A DNA stretch of 64,000 nt from Vespa crabro (GCF_910589235.1 NC_060974.1:1412503-1476502); one strand, 5' to 3'. Positions 11,877 through 24,516 are shown, numbered from the stretch's first letter. Made by a program: numbers and translations. Notes: generated by a model not told the origin, from the letters alone.

Positions 11877-12720
11877 GCCCGCAAAACTTTCCAAGAGGCA
11901 CATGCAACAGTCAACAAGAAGAAGACAAGATGAAAGTACTTCAGGGTAATCTCAATAGGAGCAGGACGGCGTACCACCTCCTAACCCAGCTCTGCTCTGA
12001 TAAACAAGCTGATATTGTTTTAATCAGCGAACAGTACCAGGACAGAGCGGGATTAGGATGGTATGCAGACGAATTGGGCACCGCGGCCATCTGGATCCCA
12101 GATCCCCGACACATACATGTGTCGGATCAAGGATCCGGATGTGGTTACGTTTGGGTGAAACACAACCCGACGACCTATGTCAGTGTATATCTCACCCTGA
12201 ACGACCGGATAGACGACTTCCAGACTAAACTGGACGATCTTGAAGTCGCGCTGCGGGAAATGCAAGGGGATCTCATTGTGGCTAGAGACCTCATTGCCAA
12301 AGCTCTCGAATGGGGGGGGGGGCCAGGCCGGACTCAAGAGAAAGACGTATCATGAAGTTGGTGTCGAGACTAGAGCTATCAGTTCTCAACACAGGCTCGA
12401 CACCAACCTTCTGTAGGCCTGGCTACAGAGAGACGATCCCGGACGTTACTCTAGCCAACGAACAACGTCGTGGGGGTAATCCCGATAGACCTACTAGCCC
12501 AGGAGAGACAATTCATCCACCAGGAAAGTCCCGTTTTGGGTAAGGAGGAGGCATCAATGCTCGCCAGGTCTACCAGCATCGAAATCTGGCAAAGCAGATA
12601 GGAGCAGGAAACTAGGGGCAGATGGACTGCCCGACTGCCAGTCGAGAAAATGCTGCGAGGGTAGAAGGAGTGGAGCAGGGTTGCCTGCTACGTGAGGGCA
12701 ATCTTACGTAATAAGAAGAA
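11873..12720 (+). pseudogene. B1 ORF2 remnant: endonuclease plus C-terminal scrap
   Basis: From the ATGA overlap the frame runs through MKVLQGNLNRSRTAYHLL, VLISEQY, GYVWVKHN and ALREMQGDLIVARDLIAKALEW. The last stretch corresponds to the GDFNAKxxEW endonuclease core but has a substitution at the DFN position. A G run at about 12312-12320 shifts the frame. After the deletion junction near 12467 only scattered C-terminal codons remain (for example near 12680: VACYVRAILR). It is not functional. Confidence 0.8.
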
Positions 12721-13026
12721 GGAGATGGGCGGCCCATAGTAGTGCCATCAACGTTGCTCCAGGTTCCTGCCACGTAGAGCCGAATTGAAGGAGTCCAATT
12801 AATTGGACATGATGTAGTGGCGCCATCCCGAAGTAATGTCACATGACGGTGCCTGGATGGTTTCACCATGCCACTAGGGTGGATATGAGTTTAGTCGGTA
12901 GCGCCTATTTCAACGGTGAGCCCGACACTCCAGGGACTTTAACGGGGGACCCAAATGGTAAAGGGTTCCTCTAGGGTCCCTGGGACAGTGCGTAAAGTTT
13001 GGCATTCTCAGACCATCAAAAAAAAA

Positions 13027-13436
13027 TTATTATTAATAATGTTATAATATTTATAATTATTGTTATTATTATCGTTATTAAAACTATTATTATTATTATC
13101 GCTTTTGTAATTTTTATTAGTACTGGTATTATTAATATTATTATTATTATTATTATTATTATTATCGTTAATATTGTCAATGTCATTATTTTGTTTTGGA
13201 TATTATTATATTGAATATTATTATTCTTATTATTATTATTTTCGCTATCATGATTATTATTATTATTGCTATTATTATGATTATTGGTATTACTGTCGTT
13301 ATTATTATTATAATTTTTACTATTATTATTATTATTATTTTTGTTAATATTATAACTATTATTTTTATTGTAGTTATTACCATCATTATTATTAATATTA
13401 ATATTATATTCGTCAATAGTATTATTATTATTATCG

Positions 13437-13468
<32 letters not shown>

Positions 13469-13704
13469 TTCTTTATTATTATTATCGTTATTTTTATTAT
13501 CGTATATTATCATAATTATGATTATCGTTGGTATTATTATGATTATTATTATCTTTGTTATAATCATCGTTTTTGTAAGTATTATAAATATAGTGGTTAT
13601 TATTACTATTAATTTTTGTTATTTTCATTATGGTAATAATTATTATTATTATCGTTATTATTAATAATATTATTGTTAACGTTACTATTATTGCTATTAT
13701 TATC

Positions 13705-13755
<51 letters not shown>

Positions 13756-14176
13756 GGGTTTATTGTTATTATTATAATTATCTGTATTAGTATTATTATT
13801 AGTATTATCGTTATTATTAATATTATTTTTATTATCGTTGGTATTAATATTATTTTTATTATTATCGTTATTATTATCATCCTTACTATTATTGTTGTTA
13901 TAATTTTCGATATAATTATAAACCTTATTATTATTATTGCTATTATCATTGTTATTATTATTATTTCCGTCATTATGGTTAACGTTAATTATAATCGTTA
14001 TTATTAACCTTTATTATAATTATTATTCTTATAATTTTTACTCTTAACATTGTTATTATTATTATTATTATAATTATCATATATTGTTGTCATTATTTTT
14101 AATATTATTGTTATTGTTATTATTATCTTTATTAATATTATTATTTTTATTATTGTAAGTACATTAACAATAATTA
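13027..14176. repeat. (ATT)n array between B1 and A2
   Basis: About 1.15 kb of (ATT)n on the plus strand with scattered ATC, GTT and CGTT variants. It is the 3' flank of B1 and also abuts the 3' end of A2, so the two elements converge on it. Long Ile/Asn-rich frames on both strands come from the repeat. Confidence 0.93.
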
Positions 14177-14296
14177 TTTTTTTTCTTACGTAGGAAGTGA
14201 AATGCATTTATGAACAGAGAAGTACTTGTTCCTAGTGTCGGATTCATTTCCTTACCGACTAAAACACCTTCTACTGTCGTCGTTTGTTCCTGAACA

Positions 14297-17000
14297 TTAC
14301 ACACATTTATGTCTCTTTCCCCGGCCCATCTTATATAGATAGGCACGGAAGTATCCGTGTCCGCTCTGGAACTGAGTTAAGTAATAATTGGTATCACCGT
14401 GCAGCCTCCCCGTCCACGTGTTACGTCTTTGATCAATGTCGCGATCCAGCTTCCTCTTGAGTTGTGTTCCCAGGACACGAAAGCCGTCTGCCAGCACCTG
14501 AATAGTCTTTTTTCTTTCCTCTTTGCTTGGTGCCGTCGTTACAACCTCGGTTTTCCTGAGGTGTACCGCTTTAAGTTCTTTCGCCAAGGGCGCAATTGGT
14601 ATGACTCCAGCGATTACTAGTATCGCTGGTTCGGACGCCGTCCTGTACGCAGAGGCTATCCTCAGTGCTGCTCTGCTCTGTACTAGCGCCAGGCATTCCC
14701 GTTACGACTTTATGCTAAGAGAGTCCGCCCACACATCAGCACCGTAGGGGCGGACTGACTCGACCGGGGTCATTAGCAATTGGCGCTTACTTGCTTTTGG
14801 CCAGGTGACGTTGGTCATAAGCCTACTTAGGGAATTAACCCCCTCCGGAGCTTTATTCGCAGATTGCTGGATCTGCGCCCCGAAGCTCAGTCTATAGTCT
14901 ATCATAATACCCAGATACTTGATTTCAGGCTTGGGATCCACTACTATGTCTCCAACTTGCAAAGGAAGGGTGATGTTTATTCCCCTCTTTGTAAAGATAA
15001 CAATTTCCGTTTATTCGAGAGTTAGTAGAATGCCGTCGTCTACCATCCAGCCGTTGGCAATCTTAATGACTTGGTTCAGCTTTAGTTGAACTAGTTCACT
15101 ATTTATTTATACACAGCAATGAAGGCCACGAAAATCCCACTAGGAGCGTCTCTTCTGGCATTTCGTTCCACAGCCATCTGTTGTATGAAACGCTCCAAAA
15201 GTCCGGCCCGAGGATTGATGGGCCGCTCCGGCCGTGATCTTCATTCATCTCTGCCCTTCTTTGGTTTGATCCATTAGCGTCCGGTCTCTCAGGTAGTCAT
15301 CAAGTATACGCAGGAGATACTTCGGTACTTGGAAGGTATGTTCCAGTGCATGCATGATGTCACTCCATCTTGCCGAGTTGAATACGTTCTTCACGTCAAG
15401 CGTCAGTAGGACTATTCCACGTGAGTGCTAATTGTTGTCCACTGCTTTCCGCACTGCTTCCATGATATCTTGAACAGCGTTGATTACCAATCGCCCCGAT
15501 CTGAATTCGTACTGTTTCGGTGACAGGTCGACAGCGGTCTCAATCGCGGGACTCAACCTCGCCTTTATCAGCTTTTCAGCAGTTTGCCTTTTGTGTCAAG
15601 AATGCACAACGGCCGATAGGACGATGGCAGCATTTGATCTCCTTTGTCCTTACCGATGAGCACGAGGTGCGCTGTTTTCCATCGCGATGGGAAAATTCCA
15701 TTTGTTAAGCAGGCATTGTATGCCTCTAACAGTGGGCCTGGATTTAGTTGGACTATTATTTTCAGCCTTGATTGGTATGCCGTCGAGACCTGGTGCCTTC
15801 TTGTTTCGTAAGATTCGGGCCATCCTCTCCAGCTCTTCAGCGCAGAAGGGAAGACAGTCCTCTACTTAGTCAAAGTCTACCTCCTGCGTGGTGGGGTGTG
15901 ACGGGAAGAGGGTACCCACGATGTTTTCTATGGTGGTTGTATCCATGACTTGGATCGGTCTCAAGGCCCCGAGCTTCTGGTTTACAATTTTGTAGTCCAG
16001 TCCAAATGGGTCCATACTGATATCCTCCACGAACTTCTTCCAGCAGGCGACCTTGTTATTAATTATGGCCCGGCGCAGTTGCTTTTTCACGTCGCTGTGT
16101 TCCGCAGATTTGGCGTTTGCTTCTCTTCCTTTCTTTGCCCGTTGTGTAGCTCGTCTCAACTTCAGGTACTTTCGGCGAAGCTCCGTGACCTCTGTAGTCC
16201 ACCAGTATGCAGGTCGCTTGTAGTGACGAGGTCTCTTGTGCGGTATAGCTGACTCGCATGCCGTGACAATGTAGCGGATCGTAGCTTCGACAAGTGTTTC
16301 GGTCGCAGGCTTCCCTGTTGCTTAGGGTCCTTCGGTAACTTCTATTTCTCGGGATATTGCTTTAATGAATTTTCCGGTGTCCATCTTGTGAACGTTTCAT
16401 TTGCGTGGAGTCGCTTTGTCTTCTCTGCCTCTCCACGATTCTCCGTATAAACTGAAGATAATGTATTGGTGATCGGTTCCAATGTAGTCCTCGATCACCT
16501 TCCACTCCTTGATCCGAGATAACAGGCCCTCATTTGCGAAGGAGATGTCCGAAATCGTCTCAGTGTACTCGCAGCGCCGTAATGTTGTGGTAGAGCCAAC
16601 GTTATAGACATAGAGTCTATAACTGTTCTGGCTACAATTTCCACCACGTATATGTCTCTCGAGTTTGATGTGGCATTCCCCTCTCGACTGCCTTAGCATC
16701 GAAGTCGCCGGCCACCAAAATGTTAGATGTTGTGTTCCGGACCACTTCCTCGAGCATGTCTATTTTTTATCGGAATTCATGGATGAGTTCGATTGGTCTG
16801 AGATAGCAACTAAAATGAGTAACCTGCTCCCTTTTCATCCAAACAAAGCCACAATAGCTTCCCAGCCTCTTTACTGGTATCTTGCTTGGCTCTAGAATTT
16901 AAATGGCCGCTGTGCCGTGAGAATCAGAGAACCATTAGGACAATTTTTTGTCCCATTTTTGTTCACTGATCAAGAGCAGACCAGTCCTCTTCTCCTGGGC
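14297..17000 (-). pseudogene. A2 ORF2 (endonuclease-RT), heavily decayed
   Basis: Recognisable pieces, read 5' to 3' on the minus strand: an ISEQ block near 16965; an endonuclease part at 16397-16699 (GSTTTLRRCEYTETISDI, WKVIEDYIGTDHQYI); a linker at 15866-16159 (AIINNKVACWKKFVEDI); an RT thumb region at 14702-14962 (IKYLGIMIDYRLSFGAQIQ); and the tail at 14297-14587. The YADD box region around 15100-15240 is broken. Many stops and frameshifts; no product expected. Confidence 0.78.
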
Positions 17001-17900
17001 CAGCTGATACAGTAGCTCGTTGGTAATCTTGTTCCTGTTCAAGATTGCTTGTAATATTTGCGTCATCGCAGGAGCTCTCTGGCATTATTGAGAGCTTCCT
17101 TGAAGATACTACAAAGTTCCGATCCAGGAGCAGTGTCACGCTCGGGTCGTTCTTGTCCTTTATCCGCTTCCATGCATAACATATAGTTTTCAGTGACCAG
17201 GTACTCTATCACTTGATTGTTAGCCCTATCACCTTTGTAGCAGAGCTTGCTTATGTCCGGGCCCTTGCAGTTCTGGGTGGTATGTCCATAACCAAAACAC
17301 TCTCCAGTTGGTTTTCTTGGTCCAGATCTTCATTTTCTCTATAAGTGCCCACCTGTGTGTCCCTTCTGATTGTTTCCTCTACATCTTGGGCAGTGGTTAA
17401 GCTATCGTGATCTCTAACATCTATCGTCACTACAGGTTCCAGATGGCGGACCGTAGCCTTGTCCCTTAGGATGTTTCTAAGCGTGTCTACGAAAGTTTTT
17501 AGTGCCCCTGCCCAATTCCAGGAGAACATCCTATGTCCTTGCTTGGCTGATCGACCTCACCTCTGCCTCCGAATCCTCAGGTTTAGTTTAGGGTTTTCCC
17601 CGAGCACGTCCGAATAGGTTCTTCCACCATTAGGCTTGATTAGGAGGTCCTCCAGCAGAGGCTTTGAACGCCTTTGTATATTCTTCTTTTCATTTGGCCT
17701 TTTTTGGTATTTCTCACATTCGCCGGGTCCCTAGGCGGAAGTCTTCGCTGATTTCTCCTTTTGCTTCCGTTGTCTTTTGGTTACCTACATTCAGGTAGGG
17801 ATTAGCGCTTCCTCCTTTTTCTTTTTTCTGACATTCCTCTCAACCGGATACGACGCTACTGGTTTTTTGTCGGCTTCCTCTAATGCTTCACCCTGGGATG
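17000..17900 (-). pseudogene. A2 ORF1 (gag-like) remnant
   Basis: The minus strand encodes a zinc-knuckle-like CFGYGHTTQNCKGPDISKLC near 17230-17300, whose first Cys pair is partly lost. Upstream is a 92-residue open piece (17251-17529) with SLTTAQDVEETIRRD, homologous to A1. The N-terminal part is basic and broken, running to about 17900. Confidence 0.68.
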
Positions 17901-18051
17901 CCAGACAATGCGCTTTATCACACGCCTTTTATATGTGTTGAGCCTTTCAAGAAAGCTTTGTGGCCATCCACGAGGCTCGAAAGTGAGGAACGACATCCAG
18001 GGCTTCTCCTGTCAGTACGATGCCTTTCTTGACAACTGCACCGATATTTCT

Positions 18052-18686
18052 AATGATAACGATAATAATAATAATATTAATAATAATAATCATAATAATA
18101 GTAATAAAAGAGTAATAACAATAATAATAATAAAAATAGCAATAAAATAGCGATAAAAAAGCGGTAAAATAGCGATAATAATTATAAGGATAGTAATAAT
18201 AAATATATTCACAATAATCACAATAACAACCATGATAAAAATAATAACAGTTTTAACAATACTAACAAAAATAACAATAAGGATAATATTAATAATGGTA
18301 ACAATGATACTATAATAACGATCATCACAATCATAATTAATAATAACAATAATGATAATGATAACAATAATAAAAATAATAATAACTAAAACAATAATAT
18401 CAATAATGATAATGATAACAATGATAACAATAATACCAAGAATACCAATAATAAAAAAAATAAAAATAATGACAATACTAACAATAATAAAAATAATAAT
18501 AACTAAAACAATAATAACAATAATGATGATGATAACAATGATAACAATGATAACAATAATACCAATAATAAAAATAATAATAATAATAACAATAATAAAA
18601 ATATTAACAATAATAACAATAATAACAATAATAACAACAATATCAATAATCGTAATAACAAGAATAATGACAATAATACCAATAAT
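18052..18686. repeat. (AAT)n array between A2 and B2
   Basis: About 635 bp of (AAT)n on the plus strand with AAC and GAT variants. It includes a short internal duplication at about 18360-18570, where blocks of ATGATAATGATAACAATAAT recur. Confidence 0.92.
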
Positions 18687-18959
18687 TTTTCTTTCTTTTA
18701 TTTTGTGATGGTCTGAGAAGGCCAATCATTACGCACTAACCCAGAGATTCCGCCCGCCATAGGAACCCTTCAGCATTTAGTTCCCCTATAAGTCCCTGGA
18801 GTGTCGGGTTCACCGTTGGAATAGGCACTATCGACTAAACTCATATCTATCCTAGTGGCATAGTAAAACCAACCAGTAAAGGCAACGCCATGGGGCATTA
18901 CTTCGGGGTGGCGTCACTGCATCAGGTCCCTTTACGGTACTCTACCTTCGGCTCTGCGA

Positions 18960-21763
18960 GACAAGAGCCTAGAACAAAGTTAGAGGCGCATCTATGGACG
19001 CGCCTATCTCCTTCTTTTTTCTGCGTAAGATGGCTCTGACGTACCAGGCCACTTTGTTCCACTCCTCCTGACCTCGGAGCATTTTCATGACAACGTTGTC
19101 TGGCGAGATGTTCCTGAGGTCTTGCTCCAAGGCGAATCGTTCGACGTTCCACCGGGTACATTTGAAGAACGTGTGGTGGCCGTCGTCGACGATCGAGTCG
19201 CCATAGGGGCAGTTGGCGTCTGCAAGCTTTCTCATTTTTTCGAGGTAGGAGCAGAACAGGCCATGCCCTGTCAAGAATTGGGTGAGGTAGAAGTCGACCT
19301 CCCCGCCTCTTGGTTTAGACAGTTGTCCAGCCGACTGATAAGTCGGGCAGTCTATTTGCCCCTAGGCTTCTGTTGCCATCTGCTTTGCCAGGACTCAATG
19401 CAGCTAGACCTGGCGATCTTTGATGCCTCTTCCTTACCCAGAACGGGCCTTTGCTGGTGGACGAATTGAGCTAGTAGATGGATCGGCATTACCCCCGCGA
19501 CCACTAGCACCGCGGGTTCAAAGAGTGCCGCGTGCGGTAGGAGCACTCGGTTCGGAAAGATCTCCGCCTATGTACCGCGGCTATGCGCTTGCGGTATTTC
19601 TCGTGTCGCAGCGCCTCAGTCGAAACTTCCGCGCCGCACAGCATCACTGCTTCGGCGGCGCGCATCAGTAATCGCCTCATGAACGGTTGGGGACCGTTGA
19701 CGTTGGCCATGAGTGTGTCTACTTCTGCCGCCTTGTCGGCTGCCCTAATTATATACTCTACAAAATTGAGCTTTCTCTCTAACATTACTCCAAAGTATTT
19801 GACAGCCGACTTAGTCTGGACCGTCGTGTCTCCTACAGTGAAACTGCGCAATGTGTTGATGCGCTTATTCGTAAGCAGCACCATTTTAGTCTTCTGAGCT
19901 GTTAGGGATTGCCCGTGGTCTTCCATCCAGTAGATGACTCTGCGCATGACCTGGTTGAGCAGCAGCATTGCCCCTTCCGTTTCTCATGCAGTTATGACAA
20001 CTGCAATGTCACTTGCGTACCCAACCAAGAAAGCACCTTCAGGGACTGCCATACGTAGGATACCGTCGTAGAAATTATTCCAGATATCCGGTCCCAGTAT
20101 GGAGCCCTGGACTGCCCCTGATGTCAACTCCATGCTTCTCAGACTATCGCCTATATTGTATTCTAGGAAACGCTCGTTCAGGTAGTCCCCGAGTATTCGG
20201 AGTAGGTACTCCAGGACACTGAAAATACGGTCGCGCGCTGCCCTCACGGCCGCATGCAGCCGTGGCCGAAGCACTTTGTCCAGGAGCTTGCCAGCCGTAT
20301 CGAGCATACATAAAGGCCTGTATGACGAAGCAGCATCTGCTGGACCCTTGTCCTTGCTTATGAGCACAAGTCTCGCTTTCTTCCACGTGGCGGGAAGGAT
20401 GCCCTCCCTGAGACACATGTTATACATGTTTAGCAAGAGCTCAGAGCGACTCTGCGCGGCGGCTGCCATTACATCCGCTAGAAGGTCGTATGTTCCTGGA
20501 CTTTCTTGTTCCGCGTGGAAGATGCGGCCCTGAGTAGCTCCTCCTTCGTAAATTGTTGTGCTTCGGGGCTACCAGGCGCAGCTGTTCCAATCTCTCTCTT
20601 TGGCTGTGAGGGGAATAGGGTATGAATGATGTTTTTCAAAGTCCTTGCGTCCTGAGGGATTCCTTGCGTGTGAGTACCCAGCTTGCGAGTGGTGATCTGG
20701 TACCCTAATCCCCACGGAATCTGATCGATATCCAAGCACAGCTCTTATCAGCACCGTCATTGGCTGCCCTTAATGGACCTCCTCAATAATATTTTGGCTG
20801 CTTAATATTCTGCGGCCAAGGGGCAGCGTCGAGTTCGCGTCTGTTCGCTCGTTGTGCTGATCGGCGAAACCTTAAGTACTTCTTGTGAAGATCTGCGATC
20901 ACCTTCGTCCACCAGTATGCAGGACGCCTCTACCGTTTCGTGCTCTACTTTGGCACCGCTATCACGTAAGCCTTTTGGATGAGCTGCATAGTTGCCGCGG
21001 TCATAATACCGGCTTGTGCAGATGGCAATACACTCGCGGGTGCAATTGAATCTATGGCTGAAGACAGCCTCTCTCGATCCATTTATACGATGATTCACCG
21101 GGGGGAGGGTAGTGCTGCGCTTGTCACGGCTGGCCTCTTATCGTGTACCTCGAATAGAATGTACTGGTGGTTGCTCCCGGTGTAATCTTCGATCTCTCGC
21201 CAGCCTTCGATTCTTTCCACAGAAAGAGTTCTAGTTCGTTGACTAGAGAGACGTCCGGGATCGTCTCTCTGTAACCAGGCTTTCGGCAGGTTAACGTCGA
21301 GCCTGTGTTGAGCATTGCTAGCTCCAGTATCGACATCACCTCCATGATTCGTCTTCCTCTGGAGTCCGGCCTGGCCTCCCCAATTCGAGGGCTTTGTCAT
21401 AGAGATCTCCCGCCGCAATGAGATCCCCTTGCATTTCCCGCAGCGCGTCTTCCTGATCGTCCAGTTTGGTCTAGAAGTCGTCTATCCGGTCTTTCGCAGT
21501 GAAATATACACTGGCATAAGTTACCGATTTGTGTCTCACCCAAACGTAACCGCGTCCGTATCCTCGATCCGACACATGTATCTGTCGGGGATTAGGGAAC
21601 CAGATGGCCCCGGTGCCCAATTCGTCGGCGTACCATCCTGCTCCTGCCCTGTCCTGGTACTGTTCGCTGATAAGAACAATATCTGCTTTTTTTCAGAGTA
21701 AATCTGGATTAGGGGGTAGTGAGCCGTCCTGCTCCTATTGAGGTTACCCTGCAGTACTTTCAT
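18960..21763 (-). pseudogene. B2 ORF2: endonuclease-reverse transcriptase, broken
   Basis: Starting MKVLQGNLNRSRTAHY at 21763, the endonuclease spans about 21763-21100 (WREIEDYTGSNHQYI near its end). A linker follows at 20480-21060. The RT occupies 19504-20469, with RPLCMLDTAGKLLDKVL, GAVQGSILGPDIWN, the catalytic box VGYASDIAV, and KYFGVMLERKLNF. The C-terminal Cys/His motif, CPYGDSIVDDGHHTFFKC, lies near 19200. The catalytic box reads YASD instead of YADD, so one of the two metal-binding aspartates is lost. There are also several frameshifts. The predicted role was target-primed reverse transcription. Confidence 0.85.
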
Positions 21764-21813
21764 CCTTTTTTCTTGTTAGCTGTTGCAAAGGCCTCCTTGA
21801 AGGCTTTGCAAGC

Positions 21814-22907
21814 TCATGATCCCATCAAGTGCTTCTTAGATTCAGCAACGCTATTTGAGTACAAGAAGCAGGTAGGCTCGCTGTCCTTACAGTCTTTGAT
21901 CTTGTGCCTCGTGCCGCCGCAGAAATAGCAAAACTTACTGCGATCAGGGCCCTTGCACGAAGCGCTATGGTGGCCATAGTCGAGGCAGCGGTAGCATCGC
22001 CTCACATCTGCTCTACACCTGACCCTGCAGCTGGCGAAGCCGACCAGCATTCGGCCTGCCTTGAAATGCTTCGCAGCTACTTCCTCTTCTATTTTGACGA
22101 GGGCCAGGCGTTGTTGTCTCGCGTTGGGGTTCGTCATTTTAACTTCGAGTTTCCCCGCGTAGTCTGACAGGGTCCTCTTTAGGGCCTCCTCGACTTCTAC
22201 CAACGATGTGCAGTAATCGCAGTCCCGTATCTCCAGCGTAGGTCTGGGAACCAGTTCCGTAATGCTGCTCGTGTTTCCTACTACTTTCCTCAGGGTTTCT
22301 GCGAATGAGGCCCTGATATGCGCAGTGATCTTCTTGATTTCGAGGAGAGACTACGTCTCCGGCTTCGTTCTCTTTCTCGGCCTGTCCTCTGATTTGCTCG
22401 GCTTCTTTTTCTCCTGCTGTGGGTGTTTCGTCGATTTCTTCGCTGGTTTCTCCTTATCTTTTTTCTTTTTGACGACCTCCGTCCACTTGGTAGCTTCGGT
22501 CGTCGTCGCCTCTTGCCTCGGTATTTTGAGACTTTCTTCAGGGAACTGCGGCGGGCTTGTGGCTACTCTCTTGACTGTGCCAACATCTGGTACAGTGTTA
22601 GCCCGTGGCCGCTGAAACACTCGGGCGATGATCCTCGCTGCCTGAACTTAGCTCGACATTTATACATAAACTTGAGGTTGTCAATGATCTCCAGTTCTGG
22701 GAGTCCTTGCATGATCGCATTATTTACCCTCATATTGGCAAGGAGGACCCTCTCTTGCGCGAGATTCTCTCTCTCTATCTTGTAGTGTCCCCTTCGCAGG
22801 CTGAGAACCTCCGTTATTGTCTCTTTAAGCAGCGATCTCACGTCCAGTTGTTTCTGGATTTTTTTAATTTTTTGTTTTTTGATTTGATTTTTAATTTGAT
22901 TCTCCAT
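21814..22907 (-). pseudogene. B2 ORF1 (gag-like) with zinc knuckles, frameshifted
   Basis: The frame starts at 22907 with a very Lys/Gln-rich N-terminus and continues with NAIMQGLPELEIIDNL, equivalent to GLPELED in B1. A basic Lys/Pro region follows (22351-22620). The C-terminal part (21814-22203) has CYRCLDYGHHSASC, CYFCGGTRHKIKDC and a third degraded knuckle. The stop at 21814-21816 overlaps the ATG of the next frame (ATGA), as in B1. Frameshifts near 22600 and 22300 separate the pieces. Confidence 0.84.
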
Positions 22908-23348
22908 AGGTTGTTTGATACTCCAGAGTGCCAGGCTGTCTCCGAACGCGGTGCCTCAGGAAGTGGGGGTGTAATCACCCTCTCAACTACCCCCATTGTT
23001 ACGAGAGCTTTTGGTTATAAGGGCGGGAATGAATCATCCGCCCTTGCCGTTCACCTACTTCCTTCATCGACATCCTGACACTCCCGAGGTGCAACGCGTT
23101 GACGCTGGGAGTTTCCACGAGAAGTGCGCTTTACGTATCATCCAGCACATCGCTTTCGGGCAGCGTCAACGTACTCCCTAGTCCTCGCGGCCCTGCCGTA
23201 ATCCTGGCTTGTGGCCCTTACAAGAGTACTGACATCCGGGCCAGATGAGCCCTGGTTTTTTTTTAGGGAGGTTGTACTCCTCATAGCTCGGGTCCCGACG
23301 GCGCTACTCGTCGAAAGGAAAAGAGTGTTCCAATCCTCCCTTCGGGGG

Positions 23349-23809
23349 AATATTAATAATAATAACGATAATAATATTTATTATATTATTAATAAAGATA
23401 ATAATAGCTATAATAATAATAACAATAATAATAATTATAATTATAAAAACGACAATGATCATAATAATAATAATTATAATAATTATAATGACGATAAGAA
23501 TAATAACGATAATAACGACAATAATAAACAATAAATATAAGGAAAATAATAATAATTACAATAATATCGATATTAATAACGACAATAATTTCACTAATGA
23601 TAACAATGATAAAAGTAACGATGATAATAATAATAATAATATTAATATCGATATTATTAATAAAAAAATAATTTTAACTACAATATTGACGATAGTAACA
23701 ATAACGACAATAATATCAATGATAAAAATAATGATATTAATAATAATGACAATAATAACGATAGTCACATACGATAATATTAATAACAATGATAATAATA
23801 ATAATAATT
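23349..23809. repeat. (AAT)n array between B2 and A3
   Basis: About 460 bp of (AAT)n on the plus strand with AACGAT variants, flanking the 5' end of B2 and the 3' end of A3. Confidence 0.92.
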
Positions 23810-24516
23810 TTGTTTTCCTTACGTAGGATGTCAAATGCATTTACGCACACACACAAACACTTGTCCCTAATGTCGGACTCATATCTATACCGACTGAGAC
23901 ATCTCCTACTGCTACTGGCCACTAGCCCGAGACCGTTTATCGCATTACTTAAGGCTAGCCTCGTTTTCTTCGCTCTTTAGTCTCGCTACTGTCTGTTCCT
24001 ACTTCTATTTTCTTGTTTACATAGCAGGTGCTGTCCAGGTTTCTCTTTTCTGTTCGAAGCATGTCCTACACCCAGTAGGCTGCCAAGTTCCAGTGTTCGT
24101 CTTTACGGAGCATGTTCTCCATTATGCCGTCGGGAGTCAATTATCCGATTTTCATTTCCAACTATCAATTGCCTTGCGCCCAACAAACACAGTGGAAGAA
24201 GGTATGCTCAACGTCGACATTTGTTCCTGGGAAGTACAGACACTCTTGTGTTCTTCCCCGGTCTATCTTACATAGGTAGGGTCAGAATTATCCGTGCCCG
24301 CTCAGGAACTAGGTCATGTAACAGTTGGTCCCACCGTACCGACTCTCCGTTCACGTCTTTACCCCTTGAATCAATCTGAGTTCCAGCGTCCTTTCGAGTC
24401 GTGTTGCTAGGACGTCTGATAACACTGAAAGGTATTTCCTCTCTTCTCTTTGCTTTATACCGCCATTCCATACTCGGTTTTCCTGATGAGCACCGCTTTA
24501 CGTGTTTTTTATTTAT
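23810..24516 (-). mobile_element. Family A copy 3 (A3), 3' end only
   Basis: About 0.7 kb matching the last 0.7 kb of A1 (about 5106-5810). It has the family A 3' terminus (minus strand ATGCATTTGACATCCTACG, then an A-rich tail and ATT array) and is severely 5' truncated at about 24511, after which an AAT array resumes. It carries only the C-terminal ORF2 tail and the 3' UTR, with stops. Confidence 0.83.

Larger units (their letters stand above)
10200..13026 (+). mobile_element. R1-clade-like non-LTR retrotransposon, family B copy 1 (B1), internally deleted
   Basis: A plus-strand element starting CCCCC directly after (ATT)n and ending CTCAGACCATC plus an A run directly before (ATT)n. The 5' and 3' ends match those of B2, so the copy is complete at both ends. 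It is only 2.8 kb because two segments are missing relative to B2: about 1.75 kb between the endonuclease and the late RT (junction near 12467), and about 0.27 kb near 12645. ORF1 is recognisable; ORF2 keeps only the endonuclease and the extreme C-terminus. Confidence 0.87.
14177..18051 (-). mobile_element. R1-clade-like non-LTR retrotransposon, family A copy 2 (A2), 5' truncated
   Basis: A minus-strand copy with the same order and 3' terminus as A1: near 14190-14215 the minus strand reads ATGCATTTCACTTCCTACG followed by an A run. At its 5' end the homology to A1 stops at a point equivalent to about 9360 in A1, so roughly 0.57 kb is missing, as in abortive reverse transcription. Its 3' flank on the minus strand is an AAT-type array, whereas A1 and A3 run into ATT. 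Confidence 0.84.
18687..23348 (-). mobile_element. R1-clade-like non-LTR retrotransposon, family B copy 2 (B2), near full length
   Basis: A minus-strand element of 4.66 kb. Its 5' end (CCCCC at 23348) directly follows an ATT array as read on the minus strand. Its 3' end, CTCAGACCATCA (from about 18705) plus an A-rich tail, directly precedes an ATT array. The layout is a 5' UTR of about 440 bp, ORF1 (22907-21814), an ATGA overlap, ORF2 (about 21763-18960) and a 3' UTR of about 250 bp. It is the best reference copy of family B here, though both ORFs are broken. Confidence 0.9.

Noticed and set aside
13016..13973. Ile/Asn-rich frames of 76-183 codons on both strands
   Set aside because: By-products of the (ATT)n array.
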